Source: Pseudomonas inefficax (lineage in GTDB: Bacteria > Pseudomonadota > Gammaproteobacteria > Pseudomonadales > Pseudomonadaceae). Taken from it: DNA of 64,000 nt. Each line of letters starts with the position of its first letter. The stretch's first letter is position 1. Where the stretch lies: the NCBI RefSeq assembly GCF_900277125.1, contig NZ_OPYN01000232.1, positions 1-64,000 of the forward strand. Reading direction: 5' to 3'. This document shows positions 44,401-51,992 of the stretch, piece by piece. The position numbers and the translations under genes were made by a program. The notes under the pieces are model-generated. The model made no database searches. It saw only the letters and a program-made list of their open reading frames with translations, and was not told where the DNA came from.

Positions 44401-46171
44401 TGCCGATTATGACGAGCTCGCCGCAGCCTACAGCCGCGCGTCGCAAGCGTTGCCCGCGCATGAGCGCGCCAATCCACCAGAAGCACTGAATGCGCAGAAA
44501 CAACAGCTGCTGGCCCTGCGTCGGCTGCATGCCGCCGAGCTCAAGGCCTCTGCGCTGTTCCTGGAGAAAAAGGGCGAGATACTGGAAGCGAACGTCAACA
44601 CCTTCAGGGAGCTGAATGAACCGCGCTTTCTCAGGCTCGACGCCACCGGGACCAACGCCAGCAGATTCAGCAACTGGTTCGGGGCGGCCATCGAAAGCGA
44701 CATGCTGTTATGCCGACGTCTGCTGGAACAAGTCGATCATGAACTGCTGGTGGAGCAGGGCAAGCGCATGGTGCGGCTGCCGCAGACCGACGAGCAGATT
44801 CAGAGTTATCTCAGCTACCGTGACAGCGTTCGCGACTCGCTGCAGGCCAGCCGCCGTCTGCTGGTGGTCAGCCAACGCCTGGATCGGGCCATACCTGAAG
44901 CGCTGGAAAACAGCAAAATCGACTTCGCCGACAAGGCCACCAGGATTGAAAACGCTATCAAACGGCGCACCTATTCAACGCTGGTGGTGCGCGCGCAATT
45001 AATCGGCGACCTGGCCTACCTGACACTGGACAAGACCAAGCTAACCGCCGAAGCAGCCGACAATCTGCTGCCGTTACGGGAGGTGCTCAGCAACAATGAA
45101 CTGAGCCGTACGATCTGGAGCCATGACGGCCTCGCCACGGCCGACGGCTCTGCCGAAGACAAGGCCGACGTGCTGGAGGATGTGCTACGCCGGTATCGCG
45201 CGATACTCGACAAGGCCCACTACATGAGGTCGCTCAGCGACCCGGCCCTGGACGAGGCCATCCTCGATGAATATATCCAGGAAATGCAAGCGCTGGTACA
45301 CACGACCGAAGCCCAGCTGGCCACGGCGTTGGCCAGCCTCGACAAAGGCATCGCCACGCCGCCGCAGCGCACAATCCAGCACCCGATGCCGGCCAGGCGC
45401 ACGGTGATCCGCGTTGCACGCGGGCGCCCGGCGCTGGTGGAAGCGCAAGGCGACCGCGCGTTTCAACGCAACCCGCTGAACCAGCAACCCGCTGGCAACT
45501 ACGAGCGACACGGCAATGAGTGGCATGAGCAAGTCGCCCAGCCGCGCGCCGCAGAGCCCGACCTGGGCCAGCTGCGCACGGAGGCCAGGCACCTGCTGGC
45601 AAAAATTGACGAAAAACTCGACTTTGCAGCCCGCTACGCAGACCAGCCCAATAGCCTGGCTGATTTCCTGGACTGGCCTATCGATGACATGAGCGCGCTG
45701 GCGCGACAACTGGAGCGGACCGACGACAATCTGGTCGACCAGCTGCGCCAGGCCATCGCCAGAGTCAGCGAGCGCAAGCAGCAGCTGCTCACCAATGCCT
45801 ACCTGAACACCCGCCACCCAGACGCCACCGCCTTGCGCTACCTGGCAGGGCAGCAGCGCGTCTCGATCAGGCCAGGCATAGTGCGCAAGGCGCTGCGCCA
45901 CGCCAACGACTACCTCGACACCTACCTGATCAGCGACGTCCAAGCGCCGCAAACGGTACTGTGGGAGGCCCACTTTCATTACCGTTCTGCGGATGCCCAG
46001 CCCCATGATTTCGTCAAAGGCCACCTGAAATTCCGCGAGCCCCGCGCTGTCGGCCGGGACGCCGAACTGGAGCTGGCCAGCAACCCGCGGGAGCGCATAG
46101 CGATTTACCGTGGCGACCTGCGCCTGGCACAGATTGCCGATCTCATCCCGTTTCCGCCCGCGTTACCGTAG
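41441..46171 (+). CDS. Very large dermonecrotic-toxin-like (DUF6543-type) protein, function unknown
   Basis: 1576 residues with no signal peptide or transmembrane helices. Segments resemble the DUF6543/dermonecrotic-toxin-like module that opens many giant Pseudomonas toxin and NEL-effector proteins: LARGYRFERLSWAHTPVIGSPF (about 259-280), RYLDTTVAEQPRRAERIRQYAREW (about 485) and GWVLYRPFYASQALLEFAEL with ILDWLHEDVRAVYANDGF (about 575-630). A beta-rich part, LRGLYKIADRHYVALQGAAYEV, lies near 865. The last 600 residues are mostly helical and end IADLIPFPPALP. No leucine-rich repeats, NEL cysteine motif, RHS/YD repeats or PAAR domain are seen, so no catalytic activity can be assigned. The gene uses rare TTA leucine codons (four seen) and has more relaxed codon use than its neighbours, suggesting acquisition. 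There is no adjacent immunity-sized gene. Confidence 0.7.
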   Translation: MTDTPDATWETFKQKVADCFAGRPTVRDVLSHEGFQVLVDHYPWVRNNHPQLTSLDDFVILPTAGGADPHRSLLDKLLEHFLTGKHLQLSPGDRPSIAPPQPFQVQVEGMGGSKKPAIALDLSRLNEDLDHVLGALLEKFQQAQVGFWNGIDQTSQVCRMRWLEHTIKAALISNMHDQGLDNDEKAALYALLAEAHEDLVISAVSVSLKTAGGTLPVTLAGLLLSMTHGSRRLLLHCKPDGRVRSFTDLAAFASALQDELARGYRFERLSWAHTPVIGSPFAFQARQMLNAMLEDIERLRLGSLTSVSDLQNQLHRLTDPSAHFLNQACRVHDSPAVSLPAWLTDAEGSDRYAYHAALLDLAAQQGQSKGSTSLSDVDDLQRYARRRLREQLQSSYPQVAQHDPDEVMIEVSQSIVGNTIQGGQSLPLRRVSLTELAIARLRLGAGEVMTGVTLPTGGKPGGWLSIEQINALIHKVDIGGQYPRYLDTTVAEQPRRAERIRQYAREWRSHLLFSTLKASIQQQLSEPARVALLACCQGNGDGQPLRIGPLAFLCAPGAATTDIAHGMFLIKLPATHGWVLYRPFYASQALLEFAELDQLMTAIRTEGELQQSILDWLHEDVRAVYANDGFTRPHLHPRLEQLAHLLGGDSLVADELVQLLRQPVDCVFTPWLADLDTHLFDARIKAMRLAASTSSMSNAQEKWQLVQQAAWSLFNTLTVFWRGPLAVLTWLVQALSATRDDISVLANGSDDARIVATVDLLTNLAMLLAHRDAPLPASGLPPAKLRFAEPVEPDGPMTEVADKPHERTWETLTTEQKAVPMRLSSWHDNQRVGNLTQPERQALVKLRATLSLEGHAPLVEGRLRGLYKIADRHYVALQGAAYEVQETWGGIQIVGPDPSSSEWQSRWQGAPDGYHIVGRERSRGPWLTRWNGEWALNLKLAGGMPRTSRSINADNQQRYTQLRDAAKRNGDALNKLRPLMERNSQRLADYDELAAAYSRASQALPAHERANPPEALNAQKQQLLALRRLHAAELKASALFLEKKGEILEANVNTFRELNEPRFLRLDATGTNASRFSNWFGAAIESDMLLCRRLLEQVDHELLVEQGKRMVRLPQTDEQIQSYLSYRDSVRDSLQASRRLLVVSQRLDRAIPEALENSKIDFADKATRIENAIKRRTYSTLVVRAQLIGDLAYLTLDKTKLTAEAADNLLPLREVLSNNELSRTIWSHDGLATADGSAEDKADVLEDVLRRYRAILDKAHYMRSLSDPALDEAILDEYIQEMQALVHTTEAQLATALASLDKGIATPPQRTIQHPMPARRTVIRVARGRPALVEAQGDRAFQRNPLNQQPAGNYERHGNEWHEQVAQPRAAEPDLGQLRTEARHLLAKIDEKLDFAARYADQPNSLADFLDWPIDDMSALARQLERTDDNLVDQLRQAIARVSERKQQLLTNAYLNTRHPDATALRYLAGQQRVSIRPGIVRKALRHANDYLDTYLISDVQAPQTVLWEAHFHYRSADAQPHDFVKGHLKFREPRAVGRDAELELASNPRERIAIYRGDLRLAQIADLIPFPPALP

Positions 46172-46191
46172 CAGACCGCGCGCGCTGGGCC

Positions 46192-46467
46192 TCAGGCCAG
46201 GGCCTTGTCCAGTGCGCGCTCGATTTCGCCCTTGATGGTACCGCTCATCATCGACAGCATCATGCCCAGCTTCAGCTCCACGCGGATGCTGTCCTCACCG
46301 ATGTGAACGCTGCCGTTGGCGCCGCTGCGCGCCACGTCGACCCGGTCACCGTTCCAGGTGGCCTTGAGGTCGTATTCGCGGGTCAGCCTGTCGACCAGCG
46401 CTTCGGCCTTGGCACGGGCGGCATCGCGGCCGAGGGAATGTTTGCGTTCGACGCTGATCTGAGTCAT
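46192..46467 (-). CDS. Polyhydroxyalkanoic acid system family protein
   Basis: A 91-residue cytosolic protein: ISVERKHSLGRDAARAKAEALVDRLTREYDLKATWNGDRVDVARSGANGSVHI... It matches the small family found with PHA gene clusters (PHA_gran_rgn type). It has about one steroid-delta/polyketide-cyclase-like half-barrel and no catalytic motif. The role is probably granule-related but unproven. It is separated from phaI by the large toxin-like gene, with 20 bases between the convergent stop codons. Confidence 0.85.
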   Translation of the reverse strand: MTQISVERKHSLGRDAARAKAEALVDRLTREYDLKATWNGDRVDVARSGANGSVHIGEDSIRVELKLGMMLSMMSGTIKGEIERALDKALA

Positions 46468-46591
46468 GCAGGTGTTCCTGAAGATGAAGACATAATGGGC
46501 ATTATGCCCGCCCCTGCCCACTGGCACACCCCGCCAAGACAAATCCGCCCGTTCGCCCTAGAATGGCGGTAATTTTTTCCGGTGAAGCGAT

Positions 46592-47362
46592 ATGAACGAC
46601 CAGCGCAAAGGCGACCACGCCGAACCCACCACCCATTTCGGTTACCAGGATGTCCCTGAAAGCCAGAAGGCGAAGAAAGTCGCCGAGGTGTTCCACTCGG
46701 TAGCGGCCAAGTACGACCTGATGAACGACGTGCTTTCCGGCGGCATGCACCGCCTGTGGAAGCGCTTCACCATCGAGCTGTCGGGCGTACGCGCCGGCAA
46801 CCGTGTACTGGACATCGCCGGCGGTACCGGCGACCTGGCCGCCAAGTTCTCGCGGCTGGTCGGCCCGACCGGCCAGGTAGTGCTAGCCGACATCAACGAA
46901 TCGATGCTCAAGGTCGGCCGTGACCGCCTGCTCGACCGTGGCGTGGCCGGCAACATCGAGTTCGTCCAGGCCGACGCCGAAAAGCTGCCATTCCCCGACA
47001 ACCACTTCGACTGCGTGACCATTGCCTTCGGCCTGCGCAACGTTACCCACAAGGACGAAGCCATCCGCTCGATGCTGCGCGTGCTCAAGCCGGGCGGTCG
47101 CCTACTGGTGCTGGAGTTCTCCAAGCCGACCAACAAGCTCATGTCCAAGGCCTACGACGCCTACTCGTTCGCCTTCATGCCGCTGGCCGGCAAGCTGATC
47201 ACCAACGACTCGGAGAGCTACCGTTACCTCGCTGAGTCGATCCGCATGCACCCGGATCAGGAAACGTTGAAGGCCATGATGGTCGAGGCCGGTTTCGACC
47301 GCGTCACCTACCACAACATGACCAGCGGCATCGTCGCCGTGCACCGGGGAATCAAACCCTGA
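46592..47362 (+). CDS. ubiE: Ubiquinone/menaquinone C-methyltransferase
   Basis: SAM-dependent methyltransferase of ubiquinone synthesis, methylating the benzoquinol ring carbon. It has 256 residues. THFGYQDVPESQKAKKVAEVFHSVAAKYDLMNDVLSGGMHRLWKRF is the UbiE N-terminal signature, VLDIAGGTGDLAAKF the SAM motif I, and SYRYLAESIRMHPDQETLKAMM the C-terminal family motif. The stop overlaps the start of ubiJ by one base. It is the first gene of ubiE-ubiJ-ubiB. Confidence 0.97.
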   Translation: MNDQRKGDHAEPTTHFGYQDVPESQKAKKVAEVFHSVAAKYDLMNDVLSGGMHRLWKRFTIELSGVRAGNRVLDIAGGTGDLAAKFSRLVGPTGQVVLADINESMLKVGRDRLLDRGVAGNIEFVQADAEKLPFPDNHFDCVTIAFGLRNVTHKDEAIRSMLRVLKPGGRLLVLEFSKPTNKLMSKAYDAYSFAFMPLAGKLITNDSESYRYLAESIRMHPDQETLKAMMVEAGFDRVTYHNMTSGIVAVHRGIKP

Positions 47363-47985
47363 TGCTGCTGGCCGGGCTGCTCGCCAGCGTCGAACATGGC
47401 CTGAACCGCGTCCTGCGCATGGACAGCACGGCCCTGCCGCGGCTGGCCGCGCTGGAAGGCAAGGTCATCGAGATCGACTGCCGCCAACCGGCCCTGCAGG
47501 TGTTCATCCTGCCCGATGAAGAGGGCCTGATGCTCGCCGCCCACTGGCAAGGCGAGGTCGACTGCAGCCTGCGCGCCCCGGCCGGCAGCCTGGCACAACT
47601 GGCCGTGGCCAGGGACAAGACTGCCGTGCTGCACAGCCCGCAAGTCGAACTGCATGGCGACAGTGCCGTGCTGCTCGACCTGTTCGGTGTGCTGCAGGAC
47701 CTGGAGCTGGACTGGGAGCACGAGCTGCAACGCTGGCTCGGCCCGGTCGCCACCGCGCTGCTGGCCGGCCACATTCGCCTGCGCGCACGCTGGACCCGCC
47801 AGGGCTTGGCGCGCTTCAGCCAGAACCTTTCCGAGTACCTGGCCGAAGAGTCCCGCACCCTGGTCGGCAAGCGCGAAGCCGAAGCCGCCTTCAGCGAGCT
47901 CGATGCCCTGAAGCTCGATACAGAACGCCTCGAGGCGCGCCTCAAGCGCCTCTCCCGATCCCTTGATATCAGCGATAACGCATGA
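47362..47985 (+). CDS. ubiJ: Ubiquinone biosynthesis accessory factor, SCP2-domain protein
   Basis: A 207-residue protein with an N-terminal sterol-carrier-like (SCP2) domain (GKVIEIDCRQPALQVFILPDEEGLML) and a C-terminal coiled coil (ESRTLVGKREAEAAFSELDALKLDTERLEARLKRL). UbiJ binds lipid ubiquinone intermediates and supports the soluble Ubi complex. Its end overlaps ubiB by four bases, and the order ubiE-ubiJ-ubiB matches E. coli. Confidence 0.9.
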   Translation: MLLAGLLASVEHGLNRVLRMDSTALPRLAALEGKVIEIDCRQPALQVFILPDEEGLMLAAHWQGEVDCSLRAPAGSLAQLAVARDKTAVLHSPQVELHGDSAVLLDLFGVLQDLELDWEHELQRWLGPVATALLAGHIRLRARWTRQGLARFSQNLSEYLAEESRTLVGKREAEAAFSELDALKLDTERLEARLKRLSRSLDISDNA

Positions 47986-49601
47986 AGCTGCTCGCCGTCC
48001 GCCGTCTCTTTCGCATCCAGCGTGTAGTCATTCGTTACCGGCTGGATGACCTGCTGTTCGACTACCCGCTGCCCTGGTGGCTGATGAGCCTGCGCCTGCT
48101 GATGCCGTGGCGTTGGCTCCCGCGCAAGCCGTCCGAGCTCAGCCGTGGCGCGCGCCTGCGCCTGGCACTGCAGGACCTTGGGCCGATTTTCATCAAGTTC
48201 GGTCAGCTGCTGTCTACCCGCCGCGACCTGCTGCCAACCGACATCGCCGATGAGCTGATGTTGCTGCAGGACCGCGTGCCGCCGTTCGACCCGCAAAAGG
48301 CCGTGGCGCTGATCGAAGAGCAGCTCGGCGCCCCGGTCAGCCAGGTGTTCAGCCGCTTCGACGTCGAGCCACTGGCCTCCGCCTCGGTGGCTCAGGTTCA
48401 CGCTGCCCGCCTGAAAAGCGGCGAAGAGGTGGTGGTCAAGGTAGTCCGGCCAGGCCTCAAGCCGGTGATCGCCGCTGATATTGCCTGGCTGTTCCTGATC
48501 GCCAAAGGCGCCGAGCGTGTCTCTGCCGATGCTCGCCGCCTGCACCCGGTGGAAATCGTCGGCGATTACGAAAAAACCATCTACGACGAACTCGACCTGT
48601 TGCGCGAAGCGGCGAACGCCAGCCAGCTACGGCGCAATTTCGAAGATTCCGAGCTGATGTATGTGCCACAGGTGTACTGGGACTGGTGCCGGCCGAAAGT
48701 ACTGGTGATGGAGCGCATCTATGGTGTGCCGGTGACCGACATGGCCACGCTCGCCGATCAGCGCACCGACATGAAGATGCTGGCCGAACGCGGCGTGGAA
48801 GTATTCTTCACCCAGGTGTTCCGCGACAGCTTCTTCCACGCCGACATGCACCCCGGCAACATCTTCGTCAGCACGGTACGCCCCTGGAGCCCGCAGTACA
48901 TCGCCATCGACTGCGGCATCGTCGGCAGCCTGACGGACGAGGACCAGGATTACCTGGCGCGTAACCTGATCGCCTTCTTCAAGCGAGACTACCGCCGCGT
49001 CGCGCAACTGCACATCGACTCGGGCTGGGTACCGGTGCACACCAAGGTCAATGAATTCGAAGCAGCGATCCGTACCGTCTGTGAGCCGATCTTCGAAAAA
49101 CCGTTAAAAGATATTTCCTTCGGCCAGGTGCTGATGCGTCTGTTCCAGACGGCACGGCGTTTCAACATGGAAGTCCAGCCGCAGCTGGTCCTGCTGCAGA
49201 AAACCCTGCTCAACATCGAAGGCCTGGGCCGTCAGTTGTACCCCGACCTGGATCTGTGGAGCACCGCCAAACCGTTCCTCGAACGCTGGATGCGTGACCG
49301 CATGAGCCCGAAAGCCGTGCTTGGCAACATCCACAGCCAGGTCGAGCAGCTGCCGCACCTGGCCGACATGGCCCGCGACGTCCTCGAGCGCCTGTCACAA
49401 CCGCATCTGCACGACCCGCAACTGCCTGAACGCCGTCGCCAGGGCGACCGCTGGGCGCTGCGCCTGCTGGGTGCCGGCCTGTTGGGCGGTGGTGCGGTAC
49501 TGGCTGCTGGTGCCGCCGAGGCCGCGAGCCTGGCCGCCCCTGCCGCCTGGCCGGCCTGGCTGATGCTGGCCGCCGGCCTTTACCTGATCGTGCGCCAATA
49601 G
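47982..49601 (+). CDS. ubiB: Ubiquinone biosynthesis protein, ABC1/ADCK protein kinase-like
   Basis: A 539-residue atypical kinase-like ATPase needed for ubiquinone synthesis. GPIFIKFGQLLSTRRDLLP holds the diagnostic K-x-G-Q motif (about residues 70-88), ASASVAQVHAARLKSGEEVVVKVVRPG the Ala-rich nucleotide loop and catalytic Lys, and FFHADMHPGNIFV the catalytic/Asn motif. Two C-terminal helices (LLGAGLLGGGAVLAAGAAEAA; WPAWLMLAAGLYLIV) anchor it in the membrane. The start overlaps ubiJ by four bases (ATGA). Confidence 0.97.
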   Translation: MKLLAVRRLFRIQRVVIRYRLDDLLFDYPLPWWLMSLRLLMPWRWLPRKPSELSRGARLRLALQDLGPIFIKFGQLLSTRRDLLPTDIADELMLLQDRVPPFDPQKAVALIEEQLGAPVSQVFSRFDVEPLASASVAQVHAARLKSGEEVVVKVVRPGLKPVIAADIAWLFLIAKGAERVSADARRLHPVEIVGDYEKTIYDELDLLREAANASQLRRNFEDSELMYVPQVYWDWCRPKVLVMERIYGVPVTDMATLADQRTDMKMLAERGVEVFFTQVFRDSFFHADMHPGNIFVSTVRPWSPQYIAIDCGIVGSLTDEDQDYLARNLIAFFKRDYRRVAQLHIDSGWVPVHTKVNEFEAAIRTVCEPIFEKPLKDISFGQVLMRLFQTARRFNMEVQPQLVLLQKTLLNIEGLGRQLYPDLDLWSTAKPFLERWMRDRMSPKAVLGNIHSQVEQLPHLADMARDVLERLSQPHLHDPQLPERRRQGDRWALRLLGAGLLGGGAVLAAGAAEAASLAAPAAWPAWLMLAAGLYLIVRQ

Positions 49602-49658
49602 CCAGCCGCGCCCATGGCTGGCACACTAGCGCAAAGGGCCCGGCACAGGAGCGGGCCC
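49601..49658 (+). other. Two stem-loops between ubiB and hisI
   Basis: GCCAGCC (49601-49607) pairs with GGCTGGC (49616-49622), and GGGCCCG (49636-49642) pairs with CGGGCCC (49652-49658). Only a TTT follows, so termination would be weak. The second stem ends eight bases before the hisI ribosome site (GGAG). Confidence 0.4.
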
Positions 49659-49673
49659 GCTTTGGAGTCGACG

Positions 49674-50066
49674 ATGAAAGACTGGCTGGACGAGATCAAG
49701 TGGAACAGCGAAGGCCTGGTACCGGCGATCGCCCAGGACCACAAGACCGGACGCGTGCTGATGATGGCCTGGATGAACCGCGAATCGCTGGCCCTGACCG
49801 CCGCCGAGCAACGCGCCATCTACTGGTCACGTTCGCGTGGCAAGCTGTGGCGCAAGGGCGAGGAATCCGGGCATGTGCAGAAGCTGCATGAAATGCGCCT
49901 GGACTGCGATGCCGACGTGATCATCCTGATGGTCGAGCAACTGGGCCATATCGCCTGCCATACCGGCCGTGAAAGCTGCTTCTACCGCGTCTTCGAAGAC
50001 GGCCAGTGGAAAACCGTCGACCCGGTCCTGAAAGACCCGGATGCCATCTACAGCGCAGGACACTGA
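49674..50066 (+). CDS. hisI: Phosphoribosyl-AMP cyclohydrolase
   Basis: A 130-residue zinc enzyme of histidine synthesis, opening the purine ring of PR-AMP. MMAWMNRESLALT, AIYWSRSRGKLWRKGEESGHVQ and MRLDCDADVIILMVEQ...HTGRESCFYR contain the conserved Asp and Cys metal ligands. It is not fused to HisE, as in other Pseudomonas. hisE starts after one base, and the tat genes follow downstream. Confidence 0.96.
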   Translation: MKDWLDEIKWNSEGLVPAIAQDHKTGRVLMMAWMNRESLALTAAEQRAIYWSRSRGKLWRKGEESGHVQKLHEMRLDCDADVIILMVEQLGHIACHTGRESCFYRVFEDGQWKTVDPVLKDPDAIYSAGH

Positions 50067-50067
50067 C

Positions 50068-50403
50068 ATGAGCGACACCCTCAACCGCCTGGCCGAAGTG
50101 CTTGAAGAACGCAAGCAAGCGGCCCCCGACAGCTCCTACGTTGCCAGCCTGTACCACAAGGGCCTGAACAAGATCCTCGAAAAGCTTGGCGAAGAGTCGG
50201 TCGAGACGATCATTGCCGCCAAGGACGCTGCGGTCAGCAAGGATTACAGCGATGTCATCTACGAAACCGCCGACCTGTGGTTTCATAGCCTGGTAATGCT
50301 CAGTGCGCTGGGCCAGCATCCGCAAGCCGTGCTCGATGAGCTGGAACGTCGCTTCGGTTTGTCCGGGCATGATGAGAAGGCCGCACGCCAGCCGTCGGCC
50401 TGA
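50068..50403 (+). CDS. hisE: Phosphoribosyl-ATP pyrophosphatase
   Basis: A 111-residue all-helical MazG-like hydrolase that converts PR-ATP to PR-AMP before HisI acts. SYVASLYHKGLNKILEKLGEESVETIIAAKD holds the conserved Glu-rich metal site (K-x-G-E-E-x-x-E), and YETADLWFHSLVMLSALG is the second helix pair. The start at 50068 is one base after the hisI stop codon. Confidence 0.95.
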   Translation: MSDTLNRLAEVLEERKQAAPDSSYVASLYHKGLNKILEKLGEESVETIIAAKDAAVSKDYSDVIYETADLWFHSLVMLSALGQHPQAVLDELERRFGLSGHDEKAARQPSA

Positions 50404-50413
50404 TGTATTTTCC

Positions 50414-50500
50414 CCCTGTGGGAGCGGGTTCACCCGCGAAGAATGCAACGCGGTGGCACCGGCTTCGCCGGTGTTCGCGGGTAAACCCGCTCCCACAGGG
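50414..50500. repeat. REP doublet, family A, with nested hairpin spacer
   Basis: CCCTGTGGGAGCGGGTTCAC... and its inverted copy, between hisE and tatA. The spacer hairpin GGCACCGGCTTCGCCGGTG is shared with the doublet at 37483-37569. Confidence 0.92.
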
Positions 50501-50550
50501 ACCGCGCTGCCGAAAAAATTCGCTGTACCTGTAAATTTCAGGAGTACGAA

Positions 50551-50823
50551 ATGGGTATCTTTGACTGGAAACACTGGATCGTCCTGCTGGTCGTCGTGGT
50601 CCTGGTGTTCGGCACCAAGAAGCTGAAGAACTTCGGCAGCGACCTGGGCGAGTCGATCAAAGGCTTCCGCAAGGCCATGAGCGACGAAGAGAACAAGCCG
50701 GCCGAGCAGACTCCGCCGCCTGCCCAACCCGTTCCACCGGTGCAGAACACTGCCCAGCAGAACCAGGGCCACACCATCGAGGGGCAGGCCCAGCCGGTCC
50801 AAGAGCCGCAGCGGAAAGACTGA
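50551..50823 (+). CDS. tatA: Sec-independent translocase subunit TatA
   Basis: A 90-residue pore-forming subunit of the twin-arginine translocon. A single helix (HWIVLLVVVVLVFG, about 7-20), the FGTKKLKNFGSDLGESIKGFRKAM amphipathic helix and a disordered Pro/Gln-rich tail follow the family pattern. AGGAG lies six bases before the ATG. It is three bases upstream of tatB. Confidence 0.96.
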   Translation: MGIFDWKHWIVLLVVVVLVFGTKKLKNFGSDLGESIKGFRKAMSDEENKPAEQTPPPAQPVPPVQNTAQQNQGHTIEGQAQPVQEPQRKD

Positions 50824-50826
50824 CCC

Positions 50827-51204
50827 ATGTTCGGCATCAGTTTCAGCGAGCTGCTGCTCGTCGGCCTGGTCGCCCTGCTGGTGCTCGGCCCCGAGCGCCT
50901 GCCCGGTGCCGCGCGCACGGCAGGCCTGTGGATCGGCCGGCTCAAGCGCAGTTTCAACAGCATCAAGATGGAAGTGGAGCGCGAGATCGGCGCCGACGAA
51001 ATCCGCCGCCAGCTGCACAACGAGCACATCCTGCAGATGGAAGAGGAAGCCAAGCGCATCCTCAACCCGATGACGCCACCGGCGCAGCCGCCTGTCACCA
51101 CCGCCACCGTGCAGCCGCCCGCCGGGCTCGAAGCCAGGCCGGTCGAGACCGCTGCCACCCCGGCCACGCCTTCTGAACCGCCTCAACCGCCGCGAGCCCC
51201 ATGA
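50827..51204 (+). CDS. tatB: Sec-independent translocase subunit TatB
   Basis: A 125-residue protein. MFGISFSELLLVGLVALLVLGPERLP is the typical TatB membrane helix with the Glu-8 and Pro hinge, then a long amphipathic helix (RTAGLWIGRLKRSFNSIKMEVEREIG) and a Pro/Ala-rich tail. It forms the receptor with TatC for twin-arginine signal peptides. It overlaps tatC by four bases. Confidence 0.96.
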   Translation: MFGISFSELLLVGLVALLVLGPERLPGAARTAGLWIGRLKRSFNSIKMEVEREIGADEIRRQLHNEHILQMEEEAKRILNPMTPPAQPPVTTATVQPPAGLEARPVETAATPATPSEPPQPPRAP

Positions 51205-51992
51205 GCGAAAATCCGGAACATGACCAGCCTATGCCGCTGGTTTCGCACCTGACTGAACTGCGCACCCGCCTGCTGCGCTGCGTTGCCGTCATTTTCCTGA
51301 TCTTTGCCGGGCTGTTCTCCTTCGCCCAGCAGATCTACACCCTGGTCTCCGCACCGCTGCGCGAGCACTTGCCGGCCAACGCCACGATGATCGCCACCGA
51401 TGTGGCATCACCGTTCCTCACGCCGTTCAAGCTGACCATGATCGTCTCGCTGTTCCTGGCGATCCCGTTCATCCTGCAGCAGATCTGGGGTTTCATCGCA
51501 CCCGGGCTGTACCGTCACGAAAAGCGCATCGCCATTCCGCTACTGGTGTCGAGCATCTTCCTGTTCTACGCCGGCATGGCCTTTGCCTACTTCCTGGTGT
51601 TCCCGCTGATCTTCGGCTTCTTCGCCAGCGCCACGCCGGAAGGCGTGTCGATGATGACCGACATCGCCAGCTACCTCGACTTCGTGATGACGCTGTTCTT
51701 CGCCTTTGGCGTGGCCTTCGAAATCCCGGTGGCGGTGGTGCTGCTGGTATGGATCGGCGTGGTCGATGTGAAGTACCTCAAGAAGATTCGCCCCTACGTG
51801 ATCATCGGCTGCTTCGTGGTCGGCATGGTCCTTACCCCACCGGACATCTTCTCCCAGACCCTGCTGGCCGTACCCATGTGGCTGCTGTTCGAGATCGGCG
51901 TGCTGTGCGGCAGCCTGATCCGCAAACGCAGCGAAGCCGACGATAACGCCGCCAACGACCACAACGACCAGCCACCAGCGACCCAACCGTGA
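51201..51992 (+). CDS. tatC: Sec-independent translocase subunit TatC
   Basis: A 263-residue six-helix membrane protein, the core signal-peptide receptor. PLVSHLTELRTRLLRCVAV is the conserved cytosolic N-terminus. FIAPGLYRHEKR, YFLVFPLIFGFF and VVGMVLTPPDIFSQTLLAVPMWLLFEIGV are family signatures. The tail is polar (Asn/Asp/Gln). The stop overlaps the start of the next gene by four bases. Confidence 0.97.
   Translation: MSENPEHDQPMPLVSHLTELRTRLLRCVAVIFLIFAGLFSFAQQIYTLVSAPLREHLPANATMIATDVASPFLTPFKLTMIVSLFLAIPFILQQIWGFIAPGLYRHEKRIAIPLLVSSIFLFYAGMAFAYFLVFPLIFGFFASATPEGVSMMTDIASYLDFVMTLFFAFGVAFEIPVAVVLLVWIGVVDVKYLKKIRPYVIIGCFVVGMVLTPPDIFSQTLLAVPMWLLFEIGVLCGSLIRKRSEADDNAANDHNDQPPATQP

Noticed and set aside
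46172..46191. Immunity gene beside the toxin-like protein
   Set aside because: Only 20 bases separate it from the next, convergent PHA-system gene, and the upstream gene is phaI. No candidate is present on either side.
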